A stretch of DNA of 25,876 bases from Prorocentrum cordatum (taxonomy: Eukaryota; Sar; Dinophyceae; Prorocentrales; Prorocentraceae): assembly GCA_963575745.1 (NCBI GenBank), contig CAUYUJ010021171.1:465001-490876 (forward strand). Direction: 5' to 3'. A program made the position numbers and the translations under genes. This document shows, one piece after another, positions 17,358-25,539 of the stretch (positions within the stretch are counted from its first letter, which is position 1; every line of letters starts with the position of its first letter). A model generated the notes under the pieces. That model worked only from the letters and a program-made list of their open reading frames with translations, did no database searches and had not been told where the DNA came from.

Positions 17358-17532
17358 ATCGTCTAACCGATCCCTATCCCCACCGGCGTGGCCTGGCCCC
17401 CCCCCCTGGCCCATTGAACCCGAGAGATGGGGATACATGTCCCCATTTGGGTTTCAGAGGGCACCTCCCCAAATGGGGTGGTGTGATGGTGGGGCTCGGG
17501 ATAGGGATGGGGATGGGGATCGGTTAGACGAT
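17358..17532. mobile_element. Second TIR element, 175 bp with 24-bp near-perfect TIRs
   Basis: The left end ATCGTCTAACCGATCCC (17358-17374), continuing TATCCCC, matches the reverse complement of 17509-17532 at 23 of 24 positions. Internal inverted repeats are also present: ATGGGGA-TACATG-TCCCCAT (17427-17446), and CCCCATTTGGG (17441-17451) against CCCCAAATGGGG (17467-17478). No coding capacity, and no convincing target duplication (flanks ACTGAGC and ACAGTCG). The right arm has GGGATGGGGATGGGG, a possible G-quadruplex. It looks like a MITE or foldback element unrelated to the five-unit family. Confidence 0.7.
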
Positions 17533-17640
17533 ACAGTCGGACCTGGGCCAGAAGAACATCCTCCGAGGACATCAGACTCTCTGCATGCTACGGAACCCCA
17601 AACTGTGAGATCGCTCGAGGATGCCCCCCCCCAGGCTGCA

Positions 17641-17768
17641 CAAGAACATCCAACAAACACGAAGAACATTAGGGCACCCTCCCCGAACCGACCTCGATCG
17701 TACGCCTCGAGAACATCCAACAAGCACGAAGAACATTGAGGTAATCACCCTCCCCGAACCGACCTCGA
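17641..17768. repeat. Tandem duplication, unit about 60-70 bp
   Basis: 17641-17697 and 17709-17768 share GAACATCCAACAA, CACGAAGAACATT, CACCCTCCCCGAACC and GACCTCGA. A third partial match (CAGAAGAACATCCTCCGAGG) lies near 17549-17568. The second copy ends at the proposed splice donor of the adjoining minus-strand exon, so the first copy holds a duplicate of the same donor sequence. Confidence 0.8.
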
Positions 17769-17995
17769 GCTGGATGCCCTGGTCCGACCGCAATGCGACA
17801 CTGACGGACAGCGAGCTGACAGCGACGTCGTCGGCGGCCTCGCCGCCACCCCGCGCGGCCCGAGCGGCGCGGGCCTCGGGCGCGCAGCGGGCGAGCTGGG
17901 GCAGCAGCGCGGCCATGAGCAGCTCCCGGGCGCCGAGGCAGAAGGAGCGCAGCTCCTCGGAAGCGCCGCCCCCGTCGCGGGTCGAGGCGTCCAGG
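17764..17995 (-). CDS. Probable internal coding exon, unknown protein
   Basis: One minus-strand frame has G or C at nearly every third position over about 77 codons. It reads SLDASTRDGGGASEELRSF, then LGARELLMAALLPQLARCAPE, an Ala/Arg-rich linker, and VAVSSLSVSVALRSDQGIQLE. It is bounded by a pyrimidine-rich stretch ending GCACCAG (acceptor-like, 17996-17998) and by CTCGAG followed by GTCGGT (donor-like, GT at 17763-17762). An Ala/Leu helix is likely in the middle. No family was recognised. The codon bias resembles the exon at 24940-25380 and contrasts with the flanks. A chance ORF in GC-rich DNA cannot be excluded. Confidence 0.42.
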
Positions 17996-18850
17996 CTGGT
18001 GCCCCGGCAGGGAGGAGGACGAAAACCAACCAGGGACGCTGTGCCATCATGTTGCGGGAAAGCGACAAAGCAGGGGCCGAACCATCGGCAGTACTCTTCA
18101 GGAGTGTCGACCTTTGCGTGCTAGAGAGCATCTCATTACGGCTACTTCCCTCACGAGCGCATCGGCTTGCAAGGCCTTGCATGTTCGGGCCAAGATCAAG
18201 CACGATCGGGTAGGGGTGGGCTACCAGCAGACCCATCGCGGCATTGTGACGCTGCTTCGAAACTCTCGTCTGGCCCTTCCTAAACTGGCCGTTGCTCAGA
18301 GTCTTGAAAGTACCCCTCTTGGAGATCCTCCCCACCACGGCCCGCTCAAGAAGGTGGCCGGTGGGATCCTTGACAGAGGCGGAGCAGGCGAAGTCGGCGA
18401 AGGCCGCCAGCACAGTCGCGACGCACATCTGCAGCTCCGCGCTCGACTCCCTGATAACGAAATGACACCGCGGGAGGACGAGCCGTCGGGAGAGAAGACA
18501 TAAAACACTCGAAGGAAAGGGTGGCAATGATGAGGGCAAGGACAAGGGAAGGCGCCGAAACTAGTAAGCAAATGACGCCTATCACCGCCTGTCTGGTCGC
18601 ATACGGAAGGGCCCGCATACCCGACAATGAGACGCATTTCTTCTAAGGGGACTATTCCTTCGCACTGTCCATTCATCGCGCGCGCGTCGAGAGCGCTCAC
18701 GTTCTACCCGTCTTTGGGCACACAGGGTGTGTGAAGACCCGCAACAATTCTTACAGGATGCTGACCTGTAGGGGCATTCAACTCAAATCCCCCATTGCTG
18801 CGCTGGCGTGCTGGCGCGATGAAAGAGTTTGCCGCAGGCAACTGGATCAA
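17996..18850. other. Spacer with a long open minus frame but no recognised gene
   Basis: A minus-strand frame is open from 18545 into the exon region. It contains AVVGRISKRGTFKTLSNGQF (about 18270-18335), which shows neither strong codon bias nor a known domain. If the exon at 17764-17995 is real, this is at least partly its upstream intron, because the pyrimidine tract at 18000-18035 would be the acceptor. Confidence 0.35.
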
Positions 18851-18854
18851 CCAT

Positions 18855-18970
18855 CCATCCACACAGCCAAGCAATAGCCAGTCGACTGGCCAACCGACCT
18901 GCCGACGGCAACGGGCCAACCAATCGGCCAATCAACCAATCAACCAGTCAACCAGCCGGTCAATCAAGAC
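18855..18970. repeat. AACCAATC/AGTC-type short minisatellite
   Basis: Loosely periodic units of 8-12 bases: CCAACCGACC, GGCCAACCAATC, GGCCAATCAACC, AATCAACCAGTCAACC, AGCCGGTCAATC. Degenerate; no coding meaning. Confidence 0.65.
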
Positions 18971-19317
18971 AGGGGGCTGCGGCAGTGGGCGAAAATGTTC
19001 AAATATGCAAACTCCTCCGGACGGCTGCGAAGCCCGCCAAGACCAGCCATTGCACTCGCCAGCCGCTCCAGGTTCGGGCTGGCACCGACCTCGGGTCCAA
19101 TGAGAGCATTTCTTTTTTATTCGCGGCCATAACTGGCGTTACGGCGGGGACGGGGGGGGGGCGGGACGGGAGGGCACATGACGCATCGCCCCCCCCCCCT
19201 CCCCAGACCGTGGTGCCGGGCGCACTGCGGCAATGCACGCACTGACGGGTGGAACGTTACGTTATGGGGGGGGCAAGGGCCTCCTGGATGGAGTCCGACT
19301 ATGGGGTCGGAGGGTCG

Positions 19318-19475
19318 CACCGCATCGCCACTGCATCGCGGATGCATCACAAATGCGTCGCGGATGCATCAGCGACGTCGGCCGGCGACGCATCGGCACC
19401 GTCGGCGTGGGGAAGCACGGTCTACGCATCGAGCCGCATCGTCGATGCATCGGCGATGCGGCGCGATCCTCCGAC
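19318..19475. repeat. Cluster of GATGCATC palindromes in GCATCGC-rich DNA
   Basis: Three perfect GATGCATC octamers (19341-19348, 19363-19370, 19444-19451) lie among about a dozen GCATCG, GCGATGC and GCGTCGC variants. Almost every stretch can pair with another, so extensive secondary structure is expected on either strand. Confidence 0.6.
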
Positions 19476-19663
19476 CCATCCACTCCGACTCCATCTGAGA
19501 GGCCTAGATGAGGGTAGGGGGCAGAACGCGCGTTGTGGCCCAGATGGCAAGCAAAACCAGCTTCAAAATCCAGCCCGACGGAACGGCCTCGACACTGGGG
19601 GGCCGGCAGAAGCGGAGGCGGCGGGCCTGCTCCTCTCCGAAGCTCGGCACGCCCCCCCGAAAG

Positions 19664-19866
19664 AGGAAGAGGAGGAGGAGGAGGAGGAGGAGGAGGAGGA
19701 GGAGGAGGAGGAGGAGGAGGGGGAGGAGGAGGAGGAGGAGGAGGAGGAGGAGGAGGAGGAGGAGGAGGAGGAGGAAGAGGAGGAGGAGGAACAGGATGGG
19801 GGGGCGGAGGAGGAAGAGGAGGAGGAGGCGAAGGAGGAGGGGCAGGGAGAGGCGGAGGAGGCTCTG
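19664..19866. repeat. (GGA)n microsatellite, long tract
   Basis: About 200 bases of GGA with few interruptions (GGGGGAGG, GGAAGAGG, AACAGGATGGGGGGGC). Together with 20618-20776 it brackets the LINE C fragment region. Confidence 0.95.
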
Positions 19867-20137
19867 GAGACTCTGGAATACGACGAGGTGTGCCGAGAAC
19901 GATGCACCAAGCCACAAAAAGAACCTCAGACACGCCGAACACAGCGATCAACACAAGCGAAGATTGGAACAGGCCTGTAGAAACCACAACCAACCTTCTC
20001 TCCAGAGGGCCCTTTCCCTTGGATGAGGTACCTCCTCTTGAAATGCCTCGGAGAACCCAAGGGCGGCCTACCTAAACACGGCTTAGAAATGAGAAAAGCC
20101 CGCGAGACACACCTAGCAGCACATTCTGAACACCAGA
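19867..20137. other. AT-richer spacer, possibly the 3' flank of LINE C
   Basis: A non-repetitive segment of lower GC. It follows the stop of the LINE C frame on the minus strand, so it may be that element's 3' untranslated region. No poly-A or T tract was seen. Confidence 0.35.
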
Positions 20138-20617
20138 TCATTGGGCCAGTACGCCAGAGCTTATGGGACGGGTGCGCTTCTCTGACCCCTTTCGGGTCAC
20201 CACCACACGGGAACCCCGCAAGGTCACACCGCCGAGCACGGCTATCTCCGCACCTTCCGCACACCCATCGTCCCTAAACCTATGAATGACATGTCCTCCA
20301 TCTTCAGAGAGGACCACAAAGGAACTGCGATCTACTCTGCTGCTCTCATTCACCTGTGCATCACTCCATCCTCCTTTCTGACACAGCCGCAAGATGCGCA
20401 GCACACATCTCAAGGTGAGCGGGACAGCGGCCTCCCGTAGCTTCCTGACCTTCTCACTGGGCCTCTCGCGTTGGTGGCCGTCCGCCCCCACTCTCGCATA
20501 GTAGTCAGCACTTCTGTTCCCGTTCCAGTACGTCATATTGATTCCTTGATCAATAGCTTTGCTCCTCGTCATGTGCGAGGGGATCCACTCGAATTCAATC
20601 TCGTCAACTCCGATGTG
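20138..20617 (-). pseudogene. LINE C: fragment with C-terminal half of an RNase H domain
   Basis: The minus-strand frame begins at the edge of a (TCC)n tract and reads IEFEWIPSHMTRSKAIDQGI, then WNGNRSADYYARVGADGH. This matches the end of RNase HI domains in LINE elements: a histidine-containing loop, and the last catalytic Asp in an N-R-x-A-D context. A basic helical stretch, PSEKVRKLREAAVPLTLRCV, follows, and the frame ends at 20138. The N-terminal half of the domain (first Asp, Glu and second Asp) is absent and replaced by GGA repeat. The equivalent LINE B segment reads VKAHRTQAVID and ESNRIADHHAKVAVRSH, so C is a diverged relative and not a duplicate. No RT is attached. Confidence 0.62.
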
Positions 20618-20776
20618 GGAGGAGGAGGAGGAGGAGGAGGGGGAGGAGGAGGAGGAGGAGGAGGAGGAGGAGGAGGAGGAGGAGGAGGAGGAGGAAGAGG
20701 AAGAGGAAGAGGAGGAGGAGGAGGAAGAGGAGGAGGAGGAGGAGGAGGAGGACGAGGAGGAGGAGGAGGGGCAGGG
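20618..20776. repeat. (GGA)n microsatellite abutting an assembly gap
   Basis: GGA repeat with GGAAGAGGAAGAGGAAGAGG interruptions, ending GGAGGGGCAGGG right at the N run. Its true length is unknown because the assembly breaks here. Confidence 0.95.
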
Positions 20777-20876
20777 NNNNNNNNNNNNNNNNNNNNNNNN
20801 NNNNNNNNNNNNNNNNNNNNNNNNNNNNNNNNNNNNNNNNNNNNNNNNNNNNNNNNNNNNNNNNNNNNNNNNNNNN
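20777..20876. other. Assembly gap (100 N)
   Basis: Exactly 100 N, a conventional placeholder for a gap of unknown size. It lies between a GGA tract and the 3' end of LINE B. Confidence 0.99.
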
Positions 20877-20879
20877 CCC

Positions 20880-21233
20880 TGGGCATAGCGGCATATAACC
20901 TCCGGACCTTTTCTGTGCGGGGTGTTGACCAGGATTGACACACGGCTTAGCAAGCTTTAGGGCTCTACCCTGGGACCACCCCCCACATCTTAAACAAATC
21001 CAGAACTGCTTCTCAAGGACCTTACTACCAGCACTGCCCGAAGCTCGAGCCGTCAATCCAGCCGCGACGACGAGGTGCCCCATGGGGCCCTTGAGGAGCG
21101 GTCGGATGTTGGGGGGGGGCCCCATGCAACCATTAAGGGGAAGCTCAGCTTTGTCCTCACCCCCGAGACTGAAACACTTCGCACAGCGGAGGCCTGCAGG
21201 TCTATCAACCCATTCATGCCAGTCCTGTTGCAT
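20880..21233 (-). pseudogene. LINE B C-terminal zinc-binding region
   Basis: Directly after an in-frame TGA at 21234-21236, the same frame continues QQDWHEWVDRPAGLRCAKCF and later FWICLRCGGWSQGRALKL and AKPC. Two Cys-x2-Cys pairs about 90 residues apart suggest a terminal zinc-binding module. Such cysteine pairs occur at the end of RNase H-bearing LINEs in dinoflagellate genomes as I know them. The frame enters the gap without a stop. Confidence 0.6.
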
Positions 21234-22120
21234 TCAATGTGTCCGTCGCCTACGGCGGTTGACGCCGGTGCTCCTTTGCCATCGAGGCGTGACCTCAAAC
21301 AGCGGCAGGGCGGCGGCAGCCAGCTCACAGGCGTTGGCAGCTCGTTCCTCTGCTACCTCTAACTCGTGCAAGAATGATGGGTCTGCAGAAAGGTGGGATC
21401 GAACAGCCACTTTCGCATGGTGATCAGCAATGCGGTTTGACTCGGCATATTCTCTCTCATGCTGCTCCAACGAGTCAATCACAGCCTGAGTCCGATGCGC
21501 CTTTACATGACGCGCCTCCTGTATGATGGCTGCGCCCTCAAGCGCGTGGGCAACTTTCCTGATCCCTGCAAACTTGCCGCGCGCCGATTGCTGCTGAGGC
21601 AGTGCCTTTTGCGCGAGCTTTATCGCAGACATGCAATCAACGCCGAGCTGAGCTGGCCCATTTGCCACCTGGCCGCGCAGCGCCACACCCGCGTGCTCAG
21701 ACATCGCAGGCGTCTGAGGAGAACTGCCGTGGACAACTCCACGCATCGCACAGACTGGAGCAGGATCGGATCCGCTCGGTGGGAGCACCGCCATCGCCCA
21801 CGCTGCTCGCTGGAGCGCACGGAGGGGGGGCTTCGAGCAGGACCCGTCCGAAACCATTGTTAAAACAGGCTCGTCCGACAATTCAGCTAGCTGCTCTGGG
21901 TTCCTGTCCAGAGGTTCGCCCGAAACATCGAACATGTCCACCTCAGCTGAAGTGGATGGTTTCGGCAGCTCGCTTTCTGGGTAAACATGGATCCCACGGG
22001 TAAAAATTAAGTCTGGCTCAGCACGAGCCGCTTCTAAAAACTGACTCGGAACTTCAGACTCTGATCGTGCCTGTTCGACATCAGGCCTGGAACAAGAGTA
22101 GGGCCTGTGGTGGAGTGCGT
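21234..22120 (-). pseudogene. LINE B RNase H domain and upstream linker
   Basis: The frame is open from about 22120, through a linker reading RSESEVPSQFLEAARAEPDL and YPESELPKPSTSAEVDMF, into the RNase HI domain. Catalytic positions seen are VSDGSCS (Asp), MSEHAGVAL (Glu), LGVDCMSAIKLAQ (Asp) and SNRIADHHAKVAV (Asp), with the VKAHR loop before the last. All four acidic residues are kept, so this domain has decayed least. It would remove template RNA after target-primed reverse transcription. Confidence 0.75.
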
Positions 22121-23715
22121 CTACCTGTCCGCACTCACACCGCCCGTCCGTCCCGTACCCCGCCAGACGACCCCCCTCTCAGCAGTCCACACTCCATTGC
22201 ACCCACAGCTCCTGATCAAAAACTTGGCCTGCGTGCTCAGCCCTCGAGCCTTGGGCCCCAATCTAGACCGTATAAGGTCCAGAGTTGCCCTGTGCCCAGG
22301 AGGGTGACCTAATTTTGCTGCTAGTGCTAGCTCGTGGACTCTCTGAATTCCAATCTCTAACTGGTCAGCCAGCAACGCTGGCGGTGTTTCATCAATCTGG
22401 ATGGGAATCCCGCTGTGATCTTTCCACTCCAGAGGGCCTGCAGCCTCCCAACCCGCCCTCGAGAGCACCGACACCGCGCGGCTCCACGGGCCTCGGGAGG
22501 AGGTCCAGGGCCCTTGCTCGAGAGGTCTGGCCGACTTCCAAAGCCTGAGGAGCTCAGCACGGCTAACTAGCGCTCTATCGGGTTGGGTTGTGGCAAACCA
22601 AATCATTCGGCACCACTGCAGGGCCGGCGCCACTGCTAAACGAAAACTTGAACCTCCTACTAAAACTATTTTCGCAGACAACGAGACGCCCCCATGAGAT
22701 GGGGACATCGCTCTGCTGTGGAGCCGTTGGTGGGTCAGGCTTAAGCCATTTATCTCAGCTCCGAAACTGCTAGCAGGTGAGATTCCCGAACGACATATCT
22801 TGACGAAGGGGGCCTCTTTGCTACAGCCTCTAAAGCCCTTCTTGAAACCTCGAACTTTACGGACTCTACGCTTAGCACCTACAAACCTACGCTTCTGCTT
22901 AGGGCGGGCTCCTTTAGCAGATCTCTGGGCTCCCGAACTCTCACCAACTCCAAGATATGTGACGCTAGTCTTGTAGGTGCTGCGATGAACTCCGAGTTCA
23001 TCACATATTGAATGGCCCAACTCCACAGACGAAGCAATCAGCGACACCTTGTCGAAGTTGAGCAACGCATTCAACTCATCCGACGCCTGCCTGAACTCCC
23101 GCATGGACTCTACAGCCGTGCCCTTCGCGATGGTGATACCCCTCGAACTGTTCCCAATCGCGCTGCTATCTATGCAGTTCAGGAAATCAACTGTCGGACA
23201 CCGTGCCACGAATGAGTCCAGTTCAAAGGCAGCGTGTATATTGATAACAATATCCACATTGCCATCTCCAGCTGGGAGGCCGCGCGTCGCATACAGCGCT
23301 TCCACTGCGTGGTGTCGTCCACTCCTGATGATGCGTGGTCCGCACCATGTGTGCATCACAATCTTGAACCAGCACGTCGGGATGCCAACTCTCAAACACT
23401 TGTAATTGAGCTCGCGCAGGGGACTAAACTCGTAGTACTTGGACCAAATCAATCACCCGCATCCACGAGTGAAGATCATCAGCACGATCAGCTTCATTTC
23501 TTGCCGCCTGCAGCCAAGCGCAATCAATAGCTGACCGTCCTTTGCCTGCTCCCCAAAACTTGCGCTCGAATGAGTCAGCTATGCCACTTATCATCCATCG
23601 TCGTGCCCGCTGCCATATCCGATACATGCCCGAGTACAAGATGATCAATCTGTTGCCGCCAGACGCTTTGGGCAGCATCGGCATCTGGATCCAACACAGC
23701 TGCTTGGACAACACT
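22121..23715 (-). pseudogene. LINE B reverse transcriptase and downstream region
   Basis: The N-terminal part (23715-23450) reads MPMLPKASGGNRLIILYSGM, YRIWQRARRWM and FWGAGKGRSAID, the RT finger region. Around 23445 one extra T shifts the frame within motif A (expected D-W-S-K-Y-Y-E-F). The second frame (443 codons from 23452) holds YATRGLPAGDGN (motif B, about 23265-23282) and FLNCIDSSAIGN as motif C (23165-23176). The usual Tyr-x-Asp-Asp reads Cys-Ile-Asp-Ser, so one catalytic Asp is lost. A basic stretch, RPKQKRRFVGAKRRVRKVRG, and an unrecognised region follow until TAG at 22121. The enzyme cannot be functional. Confidence 0.78.
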
Positions 23716-23915
23716 AGGAGGAGGAGGAGGAAGAGGAGGAGGAGGAGGAGGAGGGAGGAGACGGAGGAGGAGGAGGAGGAGAAAGATGATGAGGAGGAGG
23801 AGGAATGAGGAGGGAGGAGGGAGGAGGGAGGAGGAGGAGAGAGAAAGAAGGAGGGGAGGAGGGAGGATGAGGGAGGATGGCGGAGGGGGAGGGGGAGGGG
23901 GAGGGGGGAGGCGGA
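23716..23915. repeat. (GGA)n / GGAGGGA microsatellite
   Basis: The tract starts as pure GGA directly at the LINE B breakpoint and grades into GGAGGGAGGA and GGGGGAGGGGGAGG units toward 23915. Confidence 0.95.
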
Positions 23916-24399
23916 GGCGGCGACGCAGGGACGGACGGCGGAGCGGTAGTGGTGGCTGCGGCGGGCGACCGGGCACGGCGGTCTCGCCAGAGGCAGGAAG
24001 GCGGAGGAGGCAAGGCGGCATAAAGGCGGCGCGCGGCTGCACGGACTGCGGCGCGGGGGCCGAGCGGCCGCCCGGGGCGGGGGCGGGGTCCGGGGTGCGC
24101 GCTGCGGCGGTCGTCGGCTCGGGCTGCGGCGGAGGAGGAGGAGGAGCCTAAACCCTTCGGATAAGCCCTCCAGCTGGCGGCGGCGCCCGACGTCGACACC
24201 AACACCCACGCCATGGCAGGACGGCAAGGCCTTCGCATGCGGCGTGCCCGACGACACGCAAAGTGCGCGAGGGGGGGCTCGACATTCCCCTGCTCCCTTT
24301 TAGGTATGTCGCGAGATGGCACCACGTCCCAACACCCCCACAGCGCATTAAAAAAAACAGAGGGCATGCAACATTCCACGAAGAAACAAACGCCACAAA
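23916..24399. other. Very GC-rich block then unique DNA, no firm gene
   Basis: On the minus strand, 24147-24000 gives a Pro/Ala-rich frame beginning just after an acceptor-like GGGTTTAG (about 24148-24155), which might be a short exon but has no recognisable domain. 24160-24399 is ordinary sequence with an A8 run near 24350. Confidence 0.3.
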
Positions 24400-24556
24400 C
24401 ATAAACTTTTGGCGCTCCGCGCGGTTTTCTTGGATCCGCGCCTAGGCCCCCCAGGCGGCGCCTCCGGCGCCGCCCCTGGCGCGCTCCGCGCGCCAGGGAG
24501 GGGGGTCCAGCGCAGATCCAAGAAGTCCGCGCGGCGAGCAAACAAATAGGTTTATG
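24400..24556. repeat. Nested inverted repeat able to form a T-shaped cruciform
   Basis: Outer arms 24417-24452 and 24500-24534 are complementary at roughly 30 of 36 positions; they share CCGCGCGG, TTCTTGGATC and a C6/G6 run. Between them lie two perfect hairpins: GGCGGCGCC-TCC-GGCGCCGCC (24454-24474) and CCTGGCGCGC-TCC-GCGCGCCAGG (24475-24497). Both have the same TCC loop. Weaker complementarity extends outward to CATAAAC (24400-24406) and GTTTATG (24550-24556). The architecture is that of a T-shaped foldback. It has no coding capacity and no obvious target duplication. Confidence 0.8.
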
Positions 24557-24724
24557 GCGCCTTTTCTTCGGGTAACATTCTGCGACCGTCGTGCGCGTGT
24601 CAGGTACAGCGGCCCTCCTAGCAGGGCGAACTAAAAAGGCGTCCCGAGGGACGGGTGCTTCCTGAAGGCTGGTCACTTCTTGGTTACCTCTTCTTCTTTG
24701 CTGACCTGTCAGGTGGGCCCATGA
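24557..24724. other. Short spacer, nothing recognised
   Basis: Unique sequence between the foldback and the AATCG repeat, with no coding or RNA signal. Confidence 0.4.
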
Positions 24725-24930
24725 TCGAATTGATAAGTCGGATCGGCGATCGAAATGACTCGGATCGGCGGAAATCGGCAGCCGAATCGGGAGAAGTCGA
24801 ATCGGAGGAAATCGACAGGCTAGTATGTCTCCATTGAAGAATCGGAGTCCAAATCGGAATCCGAAGTCGAATCGAATCGGAATGAGAAGCAATCGAAATC
24901 GAATCGAATCGAATCGGAGGAATCGGAACG
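24725..24930. repeat. Degenerate (AATCG)n pentanucleotide tract
   Basis: The units AATCG, GATCG, AATCGG and GAAATCGG recur over about 200 bases, best as AATCGAATCGAATCGAATCGG around 24898-24918. It lies directly downstream, on the minus strand, of the exon ending at 24940, so it is probably inside that gene's intron. Confidence 0.75.
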
Positions 24931-24939
24931 AGCCCTGAC

Positions 24940-25380
24940 CTGTCCGACCACCCCTTTAGTCAGCTGGCCTACCGCTCGCACCATCGAGCCAACACCGTCC
25001 TCGTTGTCCTTCACCACGACGCCCGCGAGGCTGCCTAGCGCGAGGCCCGCTGGCACGCCGATGAAGCCGACGGCGAGCCCCACGATCGCGCCGAGCGTCG
25101 CGCCCCCCGCTAGCCCGAGCTCGAAGTTGATCTCGTCGCGCTTCTTCTTCGCCAGCTTCATTTGCTGCTCCATCTCCATGACGCTCCTCTCCTCGTCCGC
25201 GGCCTGGGCCTTCAGCTTGTCGATCTGCTGCTTCTTGAACTCGACGTCGCTGCGGAGGTTCTCCACCGCGTTCTTCAGCAACGTGGACTCGTCCAGCATC
25301 CTGTCCTCGCCGGAGATCACCGCCTGCGCCCGGACGGCGTCCTGCACGGAGGTCATCATGATTACAGTCGGGGCGCTGAC
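24940..25380 (-). CDS. Coding exon: coiled coil plus glycine-rich membrane segment, unknown protein
   Basis: This is the best host-gene exon in the window. From the double ATG at 25359 the frame reads MMTSVQDAVRAQAVISGEDR, then a charged heptad-like helix, roughly residues 25-78 (for example NLRSDVEFKKQQIDKLKAQ and MEMEQQMKLAKKKRDE). A Gly/Ala/Val-rich hydrophobic stretch, residues 79-113 (LGLAGGATLGAIVGLAVGF), follows with a glycine-zipper look. The tail is VKDNEDGVGSMVRAVGQLTK. Third codon positions are overwhelmingly G or C until GGACAG, then GT at 24939-24938, a plausible donor, after which the repeat begins. Upstream, CTTCCTTAG at 25381-25389 is a plausible acceptor, and the frame is open from it through the ATG, so the start may lie in another exon. 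Possibly a membrane-anchored or membrane-inserting protein; no family was recognised. Confidence 0.6.
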
Positions 25381-25539
25381 CTAAGGAAGCCCCAACTAAG
25401 GTACGATTCCACATCGGAAGCGTAAGAGAAACCTGAGGCAAATTTCAAAACATCTAAGGAACACTGAGCCCCTCCCAAACGAAAATGGTTCCTTCTTCAG
25501 CGCCCCGACTGTAGGGCCATTGGGCCAGGACAGCCTGCC

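Larger units (their letters stand above)
20880..23715 (-). mobile_element. LINE B: 5'-truncated non-LTR retrotransposon with RT and RNase H
   Basis: A minus-strand element in the order RT (23715-22900), linker, RNase H (21941-21234), terminal Cys region. It is truncated at its 5' side exactly where a (TCC)n tract begins, and its 3' end is lost in the gap. It carries a frameshift inside RT motif A, a TAG at 22121-22123 followed by a frame change, and a TGA at 21234-21236. The endonuclease domain expected upstream of RT is missing. Confidence 0.8.

Noticed and set aside
17996-18545. Minus-strand ORF upstream of the 17.8-kb exon
   Set aside because: No codon bias and no domain; the sequence before the exon looks like a pyrimidine-rich intron end.
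18764-18787. CCTGTAGGGGCATT resembling a right TIR of the five-unit family
   Set aside because: It matches only about the first eight bases plus CAT, with no AT-rich core and no partner TIR nearby.
24000-24147. Pro/Ala-rich possible exon after an acceptor-like TTTAG
   Set aside because: Codon bias is suggestive but the block is short, low-complexity and lacks a donor, so it was not called.
23714-24892. 392-codon minus-strand open frame
   Set aside because: It runs through the AATCG repeat, the T-shaped foldback and (TCC)n without any conserved segment, so it is open by composition.
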